Shown here: one piece after another, positions 36,006 to 47,538 of the stretch | Position numbering within the stretch: the first letter of the stretch is position 1 | Layout of the letters: every line of letters begins with the position of its first letter | Origin: Astropecten irregularis | Lineage: Eukaryota; Echinodermata; Asteroidea; Paxillosida; Astropectinidae | Direction of reading: 5' to 3' | Assembly (NCBI GenBank): GCA_963971285.1 | Contig: OZ020244.1 | Coordinates: 33,108,001-33,172,000 of the forward strand | DNA: 64,000 bases | The notes under the pieces: generated by a model | Databases searched by the model: none | Seen by the model: the letters and a program-made list of their open reading frames with translations, nothing else | What the model was told of the DNA's origin: nothing | Program-made: the position numbers and the translations under genes

Positions 36006-36351
36006 GGGTGCTGTGGCCTAGTGGTCTTGCATGTTGAACTCAAGGTCTTGTTGGTTCGAATCCAGCCAAGAGTTAGTGATACTTGCATCCTTGGGCAAGA
36101 TGCTTTGTCACATATTGCTCCTCTTCACCAAGGTGTGAATAGGTACATACCTATACGAACGTAGAGCTGGCTTTGTGGTTTGATTAGTCTCTGTGCATTT
36201 ATAGCAGCCGGGTTGTACATGTATACTCCCCAGGGAGTTGTGATGGTTTCAAGAATGTTAATTAAGGCCAGATGACCAGGGATAATAATATGTAAAGTGC
36301 AAAGAGGATTTTCTGATTATTATGCACTACACACATAGATATTATTATTAC
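36006..36351 (+). mobile_element. tRNA-derived SINE with Deu-like central domain
   Basis: The head contains a perfect A box (TGGCCTAGTGG) and a perfect B box (GGTTCGAATCC) about 31 bases apart, i.e. an internal pol III promoter derived from a tRNA. The body contains CATCCTTGGGCAAGATGCTT followed by CATATTGCTCCTCTTCACC, which resembles the Deu domain (CCTTGAGCAAGGTACTTAAC...ATTGCTCC type) of deuterostome SINEs. The 3' end has AT-rich TTATTATGCA and ends ATATTATTATTA. It is non-autonomous and would depend on a LINE. The Deu assignment is from memory of the family. Confidence 0.7.
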
Positions 36352-38775
36352 TTTCCCATATGATGAATGTGACCATGGTTGACCTATACACAATGACAAC
36401 AACATTTGTTTGTTTGTTTTGGACTCAAGGAAATGCTTCCATTACTCCTCTGCTCTCACCATCACCTACGTCACTTCGAGGATGATGCTGCCCACATTAC
36501 AGTCATGAATATTTCAGCAAATACAACAGGGCTGAAAAAATGCAAACAATTCCAGTTGTAAGCCGTAATAAAGTGCACGCGTCACGGTATTCACCATCAA
36601 GGGGCTTTCCAAGGTGCGCATGCAAAGTGTATATATAAGCTTAGCATTCTTGTCAGGTACTATCCTGTGTATTCAGGGCACACTTATGGGAGAGATGCTT
36701 AGCAAATGGGGCAATGGTTGTTGAACTTCCAAGCCTGACTTTGAATGGGTCCCACGTAGTACATGTACGTGCAAATATGCTCAGGTGTCTTATAGTCGCC
36801 CTACCCCAACGTCCCCGCCATCATCTCTATAGCACCCTATACTCCCTCCCATCAATTTACCCTAGAGGAAATACAGTACATCGATGGGTTGTTAGGGGGT
36901 TGGTGTGACCTCCCTCCTTGCAAGCAACAAGAGTCAGACACGTTGTAGCTCCATCCCACTCATATCAAGGTTTTTGGCCAGAGGGGTGTGTGTCGGCATC
37001 TTTCGGCCGCCGTCCTCGTAGCAGTTTCAGACATTCAACCTTTAACATGTACAATGCAAGTAAAGGTACCCCATGGTCCAGCCAAAAATCGGTATGTGCA
37101 TGTTCTCATTGGGAGGTTCTAGCTATTCAAGGGAATTTTGGAAATTTTAAAAGAACCTGGCTAAAACCTAGATTCCAGTAATTGTGCTAGAATGTTTCTG
37201 CTCCGTCACGGTCAAATTTGAACTTTTTTGTCGTTCTTGTTGTTCTTTTTTTTTCAAGGGGCAGGAAATGATCAAGGCCATGCACCATGCAAAAGCTTTT
37301 AGATTAATGCTGCATTTATGTTATAGGCCTTTTGGGCTGGTGAGCAATATGTCATTCCAGTTTTGAGAAATATGGCTCTACTCAAATTATTTCGCCGAAT
37401 AAGCAAGCAATACAGGATAATCAAACATTGCAGCATTCTGCTTTATCATTTTCCAATATTTTTCTCATTACATGCTGCCCTTATTTAATTTAAACAGGAT
37501 ATTTTCAACTGCCGATATGAATAGAGTGTATGTACCGCATTCTACCTACTTCAGAATATCTTTCTAAAGCATGATGACTCACTAAACTGCACATATTGAA
37601 CTACCATTCTGAAGGTTGAAACTGCCTTGATTCTAGTTATAAACATGGTATTCATGAGTACCTTCTGCCAATGACGAAATGACGACAGAATCATACGACT
37701 GATAATATCACTTGATAAAACCATTTGGTTATCATCAATATAGATATGTACCTTAAGGGGGTCTGATAATTATATTCATGTGCTCCATTATGCTGGCAGC
37801 ATCAACTCAAGACCAGAGTTGGTAAACTCAAATCCTCTGGTCTGGACGTGGTGTTTAACATGTTTAAGGGAAAATCCATGCATGATAGAGGACATATGAC
37901 CACGATATCTGAGCAAATAACTCCAGCATTTGCAAACACAGTGACGCCCCTCACAGATTAAGATACATGGGATTAGATTAAGGATTAGTGAAATAAATAA
38001 ATTCAGGATGGGTTGTAGTGGTCAGATAAGAACATGTGACATGCATGATCAGTATTTAGACGAGTTAAGCTCATATCAGAATTATTTAATACATAAATGT
38101 GGGTGGTTGGGATGTCTGATGACGGTTTGCACATGTGCGTAATATATTGACAGAGTATAGACAGACATGATAAGACTTAAGCTCATTCTGTTGGCCCCGG
38201 TCAATATTAGTAACACTGCTAATGTCTGTTGGTGGGCTGCTACACGAATATGCACATGTGCATATACTGGTAGTCATGTTATCAGGCTTTAATGGTGATC
38301 CACTGCTAAATTGGCTTGATAGACGCCAATCTCAGAACTTTAAGACTGGTAGGAAAAAACAGTCGTAACAAATCGTCAATCATTGCAAGTGTGTGGATGG
38401 ACGAAAGGATGGCACTGTGCCTAACAGGAATAAAGGGTTTTTATAGTCATTCTCTAGTACTGTACATGACATGTAGGCCCTATAATTGGTTTGACAATCT
38501 GTATACATTGCAGAGATTACTGTGCACAGATATTCCAACAAATTACACGTACAGATCAAAATGTGACCAAGATTGATGACATTTCTTATATAGCTCCCTT
38601 AAAATGTGCACTACTTCATAATGCCTTAAAACAGTAAAGCCTGCATTACAAACTGTTTGTGCATATAGGCCCTCTATATAACGAATAGCAGATTATTATT
38701 TAAATACCAAATAGTCCATATGCAATGGAAATGCATGGATAGACTGCACTCATGTACAGAAACCAATGCAGTATG
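36352..38775. other. Noncoding stretch, no gene recognised
   Basis: A minus-strand segment after GCATTTTTTCAG (36531 downward) is open for about 20 codons (VVFAEIFMTVMWAAS) but has no donor before its stop. Otherwise nothing is recognised. Confidence 0.4.
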
Positions 38776-38918
38776 CAATAGCGTTCCGCACTAATGACGT
38801 CACAACACGCGCGACGCGTACAAATACTTCCACTCACGTCACCACACGTTTGCATGGCCACGTTGCAATGTTTGTCTGAGGTTCGGTGCTATTTTTAGCG
38901 CAAGTGCGCAGCGCTATT
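38776..38918. repeat. TIR element, family C, copy 2
   Basis: CAATAGCGTTCCGCACT (left) and AGTGCGCAGCGCTATT (right) are inverted repeats. It shares CCGCACTAATGACGTCACA, CACCACACGTTTGC and TGCTATTTTTAGCGCAAGTG with 10379-10576 but lacks that copy's CA/C tract. It is non-coding. Confidence 0.8.
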
Positions 38919-39043
38919 AATACATGTATGCAAACCAAAATTTATAAGGATATAACTGGTCGTAAACATGTCGATATGGCTTTCCAGCATTTTATGTAGA
39001 AAGATCATAACATATCTTCACCACTGTTTAGGTAAATACAATG

Positions 39044-39085
39044 TATAATCAAAAATTGCCATCCGGACGGCAATATTTGATTATA
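39044..39085. repeat. 42-bp near-perfect palindrome
   Basis: TATAATCAAA...TTTGATTATA outer arms, TTGCC...GGCAA inner arms and a palindromic TCCGGA centre form an almost continuous dyad. Too short for a microRNA precursor of usual size. It could be a dyad binding site or remnant of a palindromic element. Confidence 0.6.
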
Positions 39086-40005
39086 AGTTTTATTGCGTGA
39101 GTTACAGGTATATACAAATAAAATGCTTCACACTTTTTTTGCAACACGTTGCTGGCAGGTGAATACAAATCTCCAATTGTCATGTAAGACAGCTTGGGGA
39201 ATATTAGATTCAGCAGTGCCAGTGTCCGCTTAGAGAATACTCATCAACGGCAAAATGTTGAAAGGGAAAGTCTCTTGCTATTCCCAATGCACCTCAACTC
39301 CCTCAATAAAATCTTCGCGTGACCTCCTCCCCCAACACTTCACCGTTGAAAAAGAAGCTTTTCTTGCATAATGTGAAAACCGTAGACTGTTAATAGCTGC
39401 ATGATGTACGTTAAGTTCAAGTTAAATGTTTTATTTTGAGAGGGGTCCTGCACTGTGAAGACTGCAGGCTCAAACAGTGTAGAGTGCTTATTGTGCAAAT
39501 CTCCAGGGCACTCTAAAAAACGTCTGCAGACTTAGCCCGGTACGGAGACAAAAACAATCCGCTAAAAACCTTTTCAGTTTGTTTGTCGACAGCACGGACT
39601 GTGCACTCTCCAGTCATGCACGACATTATGCACAAGACAACTGTAAGAACTCTGCCATTCATCTTGGGAAGGTCACTGACGGAAGGTAAATTTCAGCTTT
39701 TACAGTTGAATGGTTTAAGGTAGTGGGGGTAAACATCCCTTTCAAAATGGTCTGAAGGCCAATTTCCGTAGTTCTGAAAAATAGAATCCACTACTGTACA
39801 ATGAATATAATTGCTTTTCATTGCTCCAGTCCAGCAAGGTTTCTATTCATCGCTTTCAATAAAAAGATACATGTATGTAACACACAAGTTAAAAACAAAA
39901 TAAGCAGGTATGAGGACATGCACGGAGAGTCGGAGACATTTTCGAATTAGCTGTATGCCATTGAACTTGAAATAGCATCCATGGACAGATTCAAGAGCCT
40001 GCTTT

Positions 40006-40336
40006 AAAGGTACTATCATACTTTGGTAGCATACTGAAACAGACATCTTCACAGATTTACCTATATTTTACAGTGTATAAAGATGGTTAAAGTAGAAACA
40101 TATTGTAAATTTTCTGGCTGAAATGCTGTAGAGTAAAACCAATGACCAAAAAGAACAATTTTTATCTTTTAAAGATCCAAAATCACGGTGAAAAGAGGCA
40201 ATTTTTCAGTTTTCTCAAAAGGGGGGCATCGTATGGGACTGAAAATTGCATAGATGACTGTTCCTGCATCTCCCTTGATATTTTTGCCCAAGAATCTACA
40301 TTTCTTTGACTAAAACCAAACTATGACATTAACTTT
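40006..40336 (+). repeat. Family A TIR element copy
   Basis: It starts AAAGGTACTATCATACTTTG and ends ACCAAACTATGACATTAACTTT. It contains the shared body blocks in order, with a short deletion after the AATGCTGTA block. It is non-coding. Confidence 0.83.
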
Positions 40337-40496
40337 AAAATGTCTGAATGAAAAATAAATTTAATATTTTTTTTATAACTGATTATAATTAGTGCAGATT
40401 CTGAAATTCAATCGACTTAAGACTCTCCCTGCAAAAGGAAAAAGAAATGCATTACGGATTGCATATGTAAAGACATGATCATTTCATGCTATACAT

Positions 40497-40627
40497 TGGG
40501 TGTATTCGTTTACCTCTCCTGGGTCAGCCCTTACTGGGAATGGTCGTGTTTTACTGCACAACACAAGCGAGAGAATGGGGACGAGGTTGACTGGTGTCGA
40601 CCCGGGGGAGCTAAACGAATGCACCCA
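40497..40627. repeat. 131-bp TIR element
   Basis: TGGGTGTATTCGTTTACCTC at the left and GAGCTAAACGAATGCACCCA at the right are inverted repeats, extending inward to TGGGTC/GACCCG for about 29 bp. It is non-coding. No clear target duplication, so the superfamily is not assigned. Confidence 0.72.
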
Positions 40628-41483
40628 TAACAAACTTCACTGCCGACATTGCTATTGAGATTGCGAAACAAGTGACATATATAAATTTAAAGTTGCTAGA
40701 ATTAATTGATTCCTACGGTGCCATATTTCTCCTTTCCACGTCAATGGGTCCATAATGGGGCATATGACATACTCAGTCAAAATGCCAACGAAGCACAAAT
40801 TGTTTACTAAATCTTAACAGCCCGCAGATCTCCGTAATCCCCCTAATCCTGACAAAGTGACAAGTTTATCCAATAATTTGACATCTTCGATAGACACTCC
40901 GCTTTGGTTTCTAAACACTGCGGGTGATGCAGGAGACGGCCAGCCTGCTACAAATCGATACAGTCAAAGAGAAAAAGTGTTGGCCGTATTTAAGACAGTG
41001 ACTCAAGGGAAGAGAAAGAGGGGGAGGGGATTCGAGTAGATGTACAAGAAGGAAGGCAGAGGGGGGTTAATGACGTCTGTGGCTTTTGAGAAGAACTTCT
41101 GTCTTTAATAGATGGAGCAACTGACGAATGCAAGCGAGTGTCCCAGCCGTTTCAACAGTGACAGCTGCTGATTGACCCCTAGGCTCTGGGCACCTGAGTG
41201 ACCAGGGCCTTGTATACTGCAGCTTGTATCAGACCAGGAATTCGGACAGCTGTTTTAGCAGTCGGCAATCATAGACATTAATGGCCGGTGCATATGTTGC
41301 CGGTCAATCATGACAGTGACTATGAACCCGCTAGGTATCAGATTCATATTTTTACAAGTCACTGTACAGGTATCTCACAAAATGAAGACGCTAGCTATCA
41401 ACTGAGTTCCTTCAGAACCTGTCAGCGGACACAGACGATTCTGTCTGAATTCTGTTTCTTTCCTTTTAGTTTTTAGTCCTCAG

Positions 41484-41548
41484 GCTGGCGACTATAAGCC
41501 TGGCGCTTTTGCACGTTCACAGAGAAGCAATGGTCCCAGGGTGGAAAG
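41484..41548 (+). other. Possible 65-bp internal exon
   Basis: The acceptor TTTTAGTCCTCAG is preceded by a T-rich tract, and the segment ends GGAAAG/GTATCC. One frame reads GDYKPGAFARSQRSNGPRVE, strongly coding-like in composition; a second frame is also open. The donor is only moderate. No family is recognised. Confidence 0.25.
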
Positions 41549-42837
41549 GTATCCAACTGGATTCAATTTAATCAGCCGATTTGCGAAGAAAGCCCCGGCA
41601 CGTGCTTGGTAATATTGCCAACTGCCTAGTACCCCCATATCCACTCAGAATACCCTCCCTCCTCCATCCCCTTGACTCACTTGCCCAAGCTTTTCCCGAA
41701 TTAAGTGTGTCGGTCGGCCGGTGCTACTCTTCAAATGCACCGTCATCATGTCACACACCTGATGGTATATGGACTGTTGATCCGGGAACAATTTAGAAAA
41801 ATAATCACTAAAAGGTTATAATGTTCTGGGTAGACCAGTGAGAGAATTTGTAGCCTGCCGCGATTGCTGCATAATTAATGGCAATATGAGCATCACTCGT
41901 AATCCCCTAAAATTTCATCCAGCTGTTTTCATGGTGATATACATGTACCGGTACACATGCATTTAAAACATCAAGCACAGAGTAATATTTCACTCCTCTG
42001 ATATATCGGTACAGTACACTGCCCGCCTTACCAATATTTGTCGTCAGTAAATTTACAACAATAACTGGGCTGTCTATGTGAATTGACATTTCTTGGATAT
42101 CCAAATGCACGTGTATATACGAGAGACATTTCTTTTTTAAATGTGGCCAATTGAGCTGTGTGTTGACATAATAAACATCGTTTGCTGCGCGGAGTTCCAC
42201 TGTTGCCAGACGAGGTACTTCGCGACCGTCTCATCACGTCATCGGAGCTGACGAACATACGACGAGAGCTGAGACTGCATCTAGGATACTAGCTGCGAGA
42301 GGCCACAGGGCTATGTTCAGGTGCAAGTGCTTTGACTCGACCACAAAATGCAGTACACAGCAGTGACTAATTTCCAAACCACAAAGCGGCATGACTATTC
42401 ACCCATGAACAAACAAAAAAAACATTTCAGTCATTGAATGTCATAAAATTTGAACCACAAAGCCGATTATCCATTCCACATCTTGCTAATGAAAAAATAA
42501 AATGTATTTGATGGTTGTGCGGTCATGTTTGACTCCCTATGTGCACAGAAGTTCTGTCTGATAATTACCAATGACCAGTCAACTGTGACTTCTAAACATA
42601 GCATATCAGCTGGCACTGTAACATGCAGAGTGCCTAATCTACCATATTGAAAGTCTAGGCACTAGACCAGTTCCATTTAAGAGAAAAGCCTTTGCAAGAG
42701 AATTTGTCCATGGGAAAATGTTCACACACGGCTATACCATGTAGAAGAGGATGCAGAGGAGATGACAATTGCATTTTTAAGTAAGACTCATGAAGCTATG
42801 CATGGTGGAACTACTAAAAGAAAGAAGGTTTGCGGTG

Positions 42838-42900
42838 ACACTCTGTAATCTCTTCTGTGAGAGTGTGTGGTTCTGAGAAGAACCGGTGGTATTATCTCGA
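42838..42900 (-). other. Repeat with histone-mRNA-like stem-loop, copy 1
   Basis: Read on the minus strand, GGTTCT-TCTC-AGAACC (42884-42869) has the 6-bp stem and 4-base loop geometry of the replication-dependent histone mRNA 3' end. It is followed by ACACACT and a purine-rich CAGAAGAGATT, reminiscent of the histone downstream element. No histone coding sequence lies upstream on that strand. The segment, including GGTTTGCGGTGACAC at its other edge, recurs at 45797. Confidence 0.4.
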
Positions 42901-43252
42901 CGTTAGTGTGCTCTGTTCGTCCTCAGGAGAGTAACTCCTGCATTTTTGAAACATATGTCGGATTCTCTTTCAGTTTTGTTTACCTAATATTGATGGCAGA
43001 CACAAGCCGAATTCAGACCGAGCCCAGCCCACTCCATGTCATCCATGCATCGAGGTCTACCAGTACTCCCTTGGGCAAGTTGAATGTTGGTGGAAACTCT
43101 GTAATCCCCAACTCCCTCCTTCCACCAGAGCAAAAAAGACTAAAAAAATGAAGTTATCAACCATACACTGAGCATCATCCGGACATCCAGACATAGCATT
43201 TATGCTGCAGAGTGCAGACCATTCCCACATGTTACCCGCAGTGAACAGGGTT

Positions 43253-43607
43253 AAATGTAGTATCATACTTTGGTAAGAAACCAAAACAGAAATGTTCATA
43301 AATGTACGTATAACTTATAGGGTATGGAGATGGTGCTGGTAGAAACATACCGTTAACATTTTTCCACTTGAAATTGTGTATTTATCCAGAAATTAGTCAA
43401 ACAACACCCGAAAATCTTTTTGATCTTTTAAAAGATCAAAAACAAAAGAGAAAAGACTTAAGAAATACTTAGGCCATTTTTCACGATTTTCTTTAAAAGT
43501 GGGCACCGTATGGGACTGAAATTTTCGCAAATGACTGTGACTGTATCTTCCTTGATATTTTTGCCCATGAATCTGTACTTCTTTGACAAAAGTATGATAT
43601 TACCTTT
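43253..43607 (+). repeat. Family A TIR element copy
   Basis: It starts AAATGTAGTATCATACTTTG and ends AAAGTATGATATTACCTTT. The body is closest to the DIRS-interrupted copy (ACCAAAACAGAAATGTTCA, TCCAGAAATTAGTCAAAC). It is complete and non-coding. Confidence 0.87.
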
Positions 43608-46600
43608 AAAACTAATTATAATTCTGAAAACTGAATGACAATCAAGTACTAATTCATATAATTTGCAAGTCGGGAAAAAGTACGGAGCCAAAGGAAGATA
43701 CCAAAAAAATTATAATAATACTAATAGGTCTATGCTGAACATCCTGCAAAACGAAAACACTTTTGTTGCTGTTGTATAATTAGTGAGCATGCAGCTAGAC
43801 CAGTGAGTATGAATTACTGTAGCCGATTGGTAAGCTATAGCTAGCTCGCGGCCATTTTGCAGATCTCTGTTCTCTGTTCTTGACACCGGACATCATCTGA
43901 TTGGGATGTCTTGGCCAGTTCCAGACCCTTACCCAGGCCTGACTGACAAGATTTCCCCAGTGACTTGCGGATGAAGCAGTCTGACGTTCTTGGATGAATG
44001 ACCATGAGTTTTAATGTCCTCGTATAAAGCATGGACAGAATGGAAATACCACGACCTCTCAATCACAACGCGGACGGAGGTTGGTCAGTGCAAAGCACCC
44101 AGCAATCGGCGACTATATAGTAGGATTTCTTCTCCCCCGGCCCGGCCCCGAGCCCGGCCGCGATACTAAAAAACCTAATTCACCCTCCATCTCTATACCC
44201 TCCCACAATCTTTGATGTGCCGTGCCATCTCCACTGTGATTAATTGTTACCGGCAAAGGCGAATGCTCACTGGTGACATTCAAAATTTCAAGGGTTATTT
44301 TGATGTTAGTGATTTATTATTATCATATTTTTTTTTTTTTTTTGGTACCGGGACGACAGCTGTGTTCCAGACATTTCTACGAGACTGTGTATCATGCAAT
44401 CATCCAGCACTTCAAGGAACATAAAAAAAAAAAGAAAAAAAAAAACATTGGACGTGCTGAAAGAAATATATTCAGATTTGTTGGTACGTGAATGACATGT
44501 CCGTATCGCCGATGTTATAGGTTACATATTATTTCTCAGCCAAATTGGACAACAAGGAGGATATTAGCAATACACATGTGACAGCATTAGACTTGTCAGC
44601 TGATGGTGTATTGGGGAGCGTCTTCCTTTATATGCCATTCGATCTGAGTAATTATCATGATGGTTTTATGATTCATGGGGGTGGGGGTAATCAGGTTCGG
44701 AAAAGATGCAATTATGCGGAACTTGTTGTTTCTGCACCTGAATGCATCCATATAAAATCCATTAGTATCCATTTTTTGGGGGGGCATGTATTCATTTTGG
44801 TTTTAAATGTCAACAACATGATACCACCCAAAACACCGAAGCACGTACTTCATAATAAGATAAATTTCCGTACCATGAGCACGTTGCTTCAATTTCCGCA
44901 AGAGAACTCAATTTGTGACATTTCGTGGCAGCTAGTTCAAAATGTCCTGTAAACAAAATGCCTTAAATGAACCGAGGTGAAATGAACTCTGTCCTTCCAA
45001 TCCCCCTAACAGAAATCTGTGATGCTGTTGATGCGTAAGAAAAAGAGCAAGATATTTGTAAGGATGGAGAAAAAAAAAAAAAAGCGAGGTATCGGGAGTG
45101 GCAAGGGAGAAACTTGATCCCACGCAATAAGTATCGCAGACTGTCAGTCGGGATTATAACCCAAGAGCCTAGCCATTGAGAGCTTTTAAAAATAAAGGTC
45201 TTTTGATTTCTGGGGTCTCACAGGCATTTCTTTTTTTTAATAATGAAACACTGCCTTTTAACTTGGCCAATGGTTCAGTGTTGCTTTACAGTTCTAACCC
45301 AATACCATCAGGTTTGTATGTCATGCAGTGAAAACAATAGGTGTTGAAAATAATAGGCGGTTCTTGTGAGGAGAGAGAGAGAGATCGAGGCAGACTGTGG
45401 ATGTTTTGCTGTGTGAGAAGGGAAGAGGTTTGGATATCTATTCTAAATGGTGGTTATTTTTTTGTCATAGAGCAATGCAAGCTGGACAGAACCAGTTGCC
45501 CGGCACGGGGCCCATGCAGCTTGTTATGTGAATAAACACAGTGTGCTGATTCATCTGAAAGCCGGGTGAAGGGGAAGGGGGAGGGGGCAGGGCAGAGTGG
45601 GAGGGAGGGAGGGAGACGAGGTGAAATGAAGTTGTCTTGTAGGCAGTAAAAACATGTATCATGTTTCCTTCTCATTTTTGTATGCGATGTTCCGTCACAA
45701 ATCATTAGAATACTGCCAGAGGTTTTTCGTCTTTATTGGACTCGTAAAATAATTATCTCAAAAAAACTTAATACAGTAGGTTTGCGGAGACACCATGTAT
45801 AATCTCTTTCATAGATGTGTGGTTCTGAAAAGAACCGATGAGAATGGTCTCTGAGAGATTCCCAAATTATCTTATCTCAGTTAAAGATAAGATTCAGATT
45901 TACAGACACAGAGGAATTTTTCCTACTCAAAAAACCCTCTGTTTTCTAACTCGGTCAGCAAAGTAGGATTAGGAAAATTTCTCATAATAGACATATTACC
46001 TGTTTCTTGGAAAAAAATAGCTAGAGCTTGCCCGATTGACACAGCGAGTCGGCATTTAAGTATAAAGGGGTTAAATCCAGTCCAAGTCTATTAAACCATT
46101 TGCATGGCAATTTGTTCGTTCAGTATTTCCTAGAAAACTTGCCCACAAGGATATAGCAAAAGCTTACCACACCTCTTGAAATGATCATGAAACTGTCACT
46201 CGCACGTAAATCATCAGATAATATCTTTGCCGGCAAAGGCAAAAATGTTTGTCTGACCGCTGGGTGTACACAATCCGTTTCCCAGGAATTATTCAGAACA
46301 ATTTTTTTTTTTTTTCTGGACGGTTTTCCCTTTAGGGAACAAGCACGTACTTAAGTCAGAGCAAAAGTCGTGACATTCTGCTGAAAATTATTTCAAAGGC
46401 AATTATAATAAACATCATCTTTTTGAGTTCAACGTACATGTTTCCATGGCGATATCATGACTTCTGCATTTCATAACACAAAATTGCTCCTTAACTGAGC
46501 AAAGCAAAACAAAACGAAACAATAAAAACACAAATATTTTGGGTTTTTTACCATATATGCTGGATTAAGCATCCATGAAACATGTAGTGTACATGCATGT

Positions 46601-46673
46601 ACAACCTGAACACATATTTTCCTATATTTTATGTTCCATATACCAGATGGTGTTCCACTGATAATATTCAGAT
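43608..46673. other. Noncoding stretch with features listed separately
   Basis: No gene is called. A plus frame starting near 44545, after the acceptor ATTATTTCTCAG (ends 44539), is open to 44952 and includes TALDLSADGVLGSVFLYM; no domain is recognised and it contains a G-rich repeat stretch. A CCGGCCCGG-rich patch lies near 44136. Confidence 0.35.
45797..45860 (-). other. Repeat with histone-mRNA-like stem-loop, copy 2
   Basis: On the minus strand GGTTCT-TTTC-AGAACC (45846-45831) matches the histone stem-loop including its UUUC loop. It is followed by ACACATC and then CTATGAAAGAGATTA, similar to the purine-rich U7 snRNA target. The flanks match copy 1 (GGTTTGCGG-GACAC about 45 bp away). No histone frame is present upstream on the minus strand. 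Confidence 0.42.
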
Positions 46674-46880
46674 AACTCAATATTATACATACTCCAAAAA
46701 GACTAAGGGAAGCCATTTTTAATTCTATATTTCGTTCTTTATTCAGAACATCTTTTGTTCTTTATTCAGGAATGAAGATGTTCTGAATAAAGATCAAAAT
46801 ATGTTCTGAATAAAGAACAAAATATAGATTCAAAAATGGCTTCCCTTATAGTCTTTTTGGAGTATGTATTATATTGAGTT
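46674..46880. repeat. 207-bp palindromic MITE-like hairpin
   Basis: The left side (AACTCAATATTATACATACT, CCAAAAAGACTAAGGGAAGC) is inverted at the right (GGGAAGCC reversed, CTTTTTGGAGTATGTATTAT, ATTGAGTT). Four TTCTTTATTCAGAACAT-type units in alternating orientation fill the centre. The arms differ by only a few bases. It is non-coding. Confidence 0.85.
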
Positions 46881-47077
46881 ATGTTCCTTTTATCGTCTTT
46901 CTTTCCTAAAATAATTATGATCCTTATGCTTCTATTTCACTCTGAAACATTTCTTTACATCCGAAACAAAATTTCTCCAAGAAAAACAGAAGGACACAGG
47001 AGACCCTGCTAGAATCAACAACAAAGCTCAGATTGGTGAGCAGTTTACAAGAGATACATTGACATTATTCTTTTTTT

Positions 47078-47206
47078 AAAGGTAGTATCATACTTTGGTA
47101 AGGAACCAAAACAGAAATGTTCACAGATTTACGTATAACTTATACAGGGTATGAAGATGGTGCTACATGTATAGAAACCTACCCTTAAAATGTTTCAGAC
47201 TGAAAT
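47078..47206 (+). repeat. Family A copy, left part, split by DIRS insertion
   Basis: It starts AAAGGTAGTATCATACTTTG and runs through GAAGATGGTG to TTTCAGACTGAAAT, where the DIRS element begins. The missing remainder resumes at 53342. Confidence 0.92.
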
Positions 47207-47230
47207 CCCCCCCACAGAAGTGTGGTAGGG

Positions 47231-47384
47231 GTCTACGAACGAGTACTTACCTGTAGAGCCACTACTTATGCATATTTCCCTAGACCGTCAGGTATTCACG
47301 CTAAGAATAGATACAACAGCGCCCCCTATCGGCCTACCCACAGTGCCCCGCGGCATGAATGCCACGTAAGCGTCCTCTTTTCTC
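47231..47384. repeat. DIRS inverted terminal repeat, 3' side of element
   Basis: From CTTACCTGTAGAGCC (47246) to CTTTTCTC (47384) it is an exact reverse complement of 53187-53325. The outer part (GTCTAC plus nine bases) is only partly shared. Beyond it, 47207-47230 is unique to this end and matched only by the ICR. Confidence 0.95.
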
Positions 47385-47440
47385 GGTTGAACTCAGGCGG
47401 AATGCCCAAACATCGAGAATAGTGGGGAGGAGGGGGGGAT

Positions 47441-47538
47441 GCTCTACAGGTAAGTACTCGTTCGTAGACCCCTACCACACTTCTGTGGGGGGGAGTCTAC
47501 TTCACTCGTCTTACCTGTAGAGCCACTACTTATGCATA
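47441..47538. repeat. DIRS internal complementary region
   Basis: 47441-47493 (GCTCTACAGGTAAGTACTCG ... GTGGGGGGG) is the reverse complement of the element's outer 3' end at 47207-47259. Directly joined, 47494-47538 (AGTCTACTTCACTCGTCTTA ... TATGCATA) is the reverse complement of the other outer end up to 53341. In DIRS elements this region is thought to template completion of the ends into a circular intermediate. Confidence 0.95.

Larger units (their letters stand above)
40628..43252. other. Noncoding stretch with features listed separately
   Basis: No gene is called. It holds a weak exon candidate at 41484 and the first histone-like stem-loop repeat at 42838. Confidence 0.4.

Noticed and set aside
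36006-36080. Genuine tRNA gene
   Set aside because: A and B boxes are perfect, but a proper acceptor stem and anticodon arm cannot be drawn, and a SINE body follows.
44545-44952. 135-codon plus-strand frame after TTTCTCAG
   Set aside because: The acceptor is fair, but the frame includes a G-rich low-complexity part and no domain, and no donor is convincing. Mentioned only in the noncoding entry.
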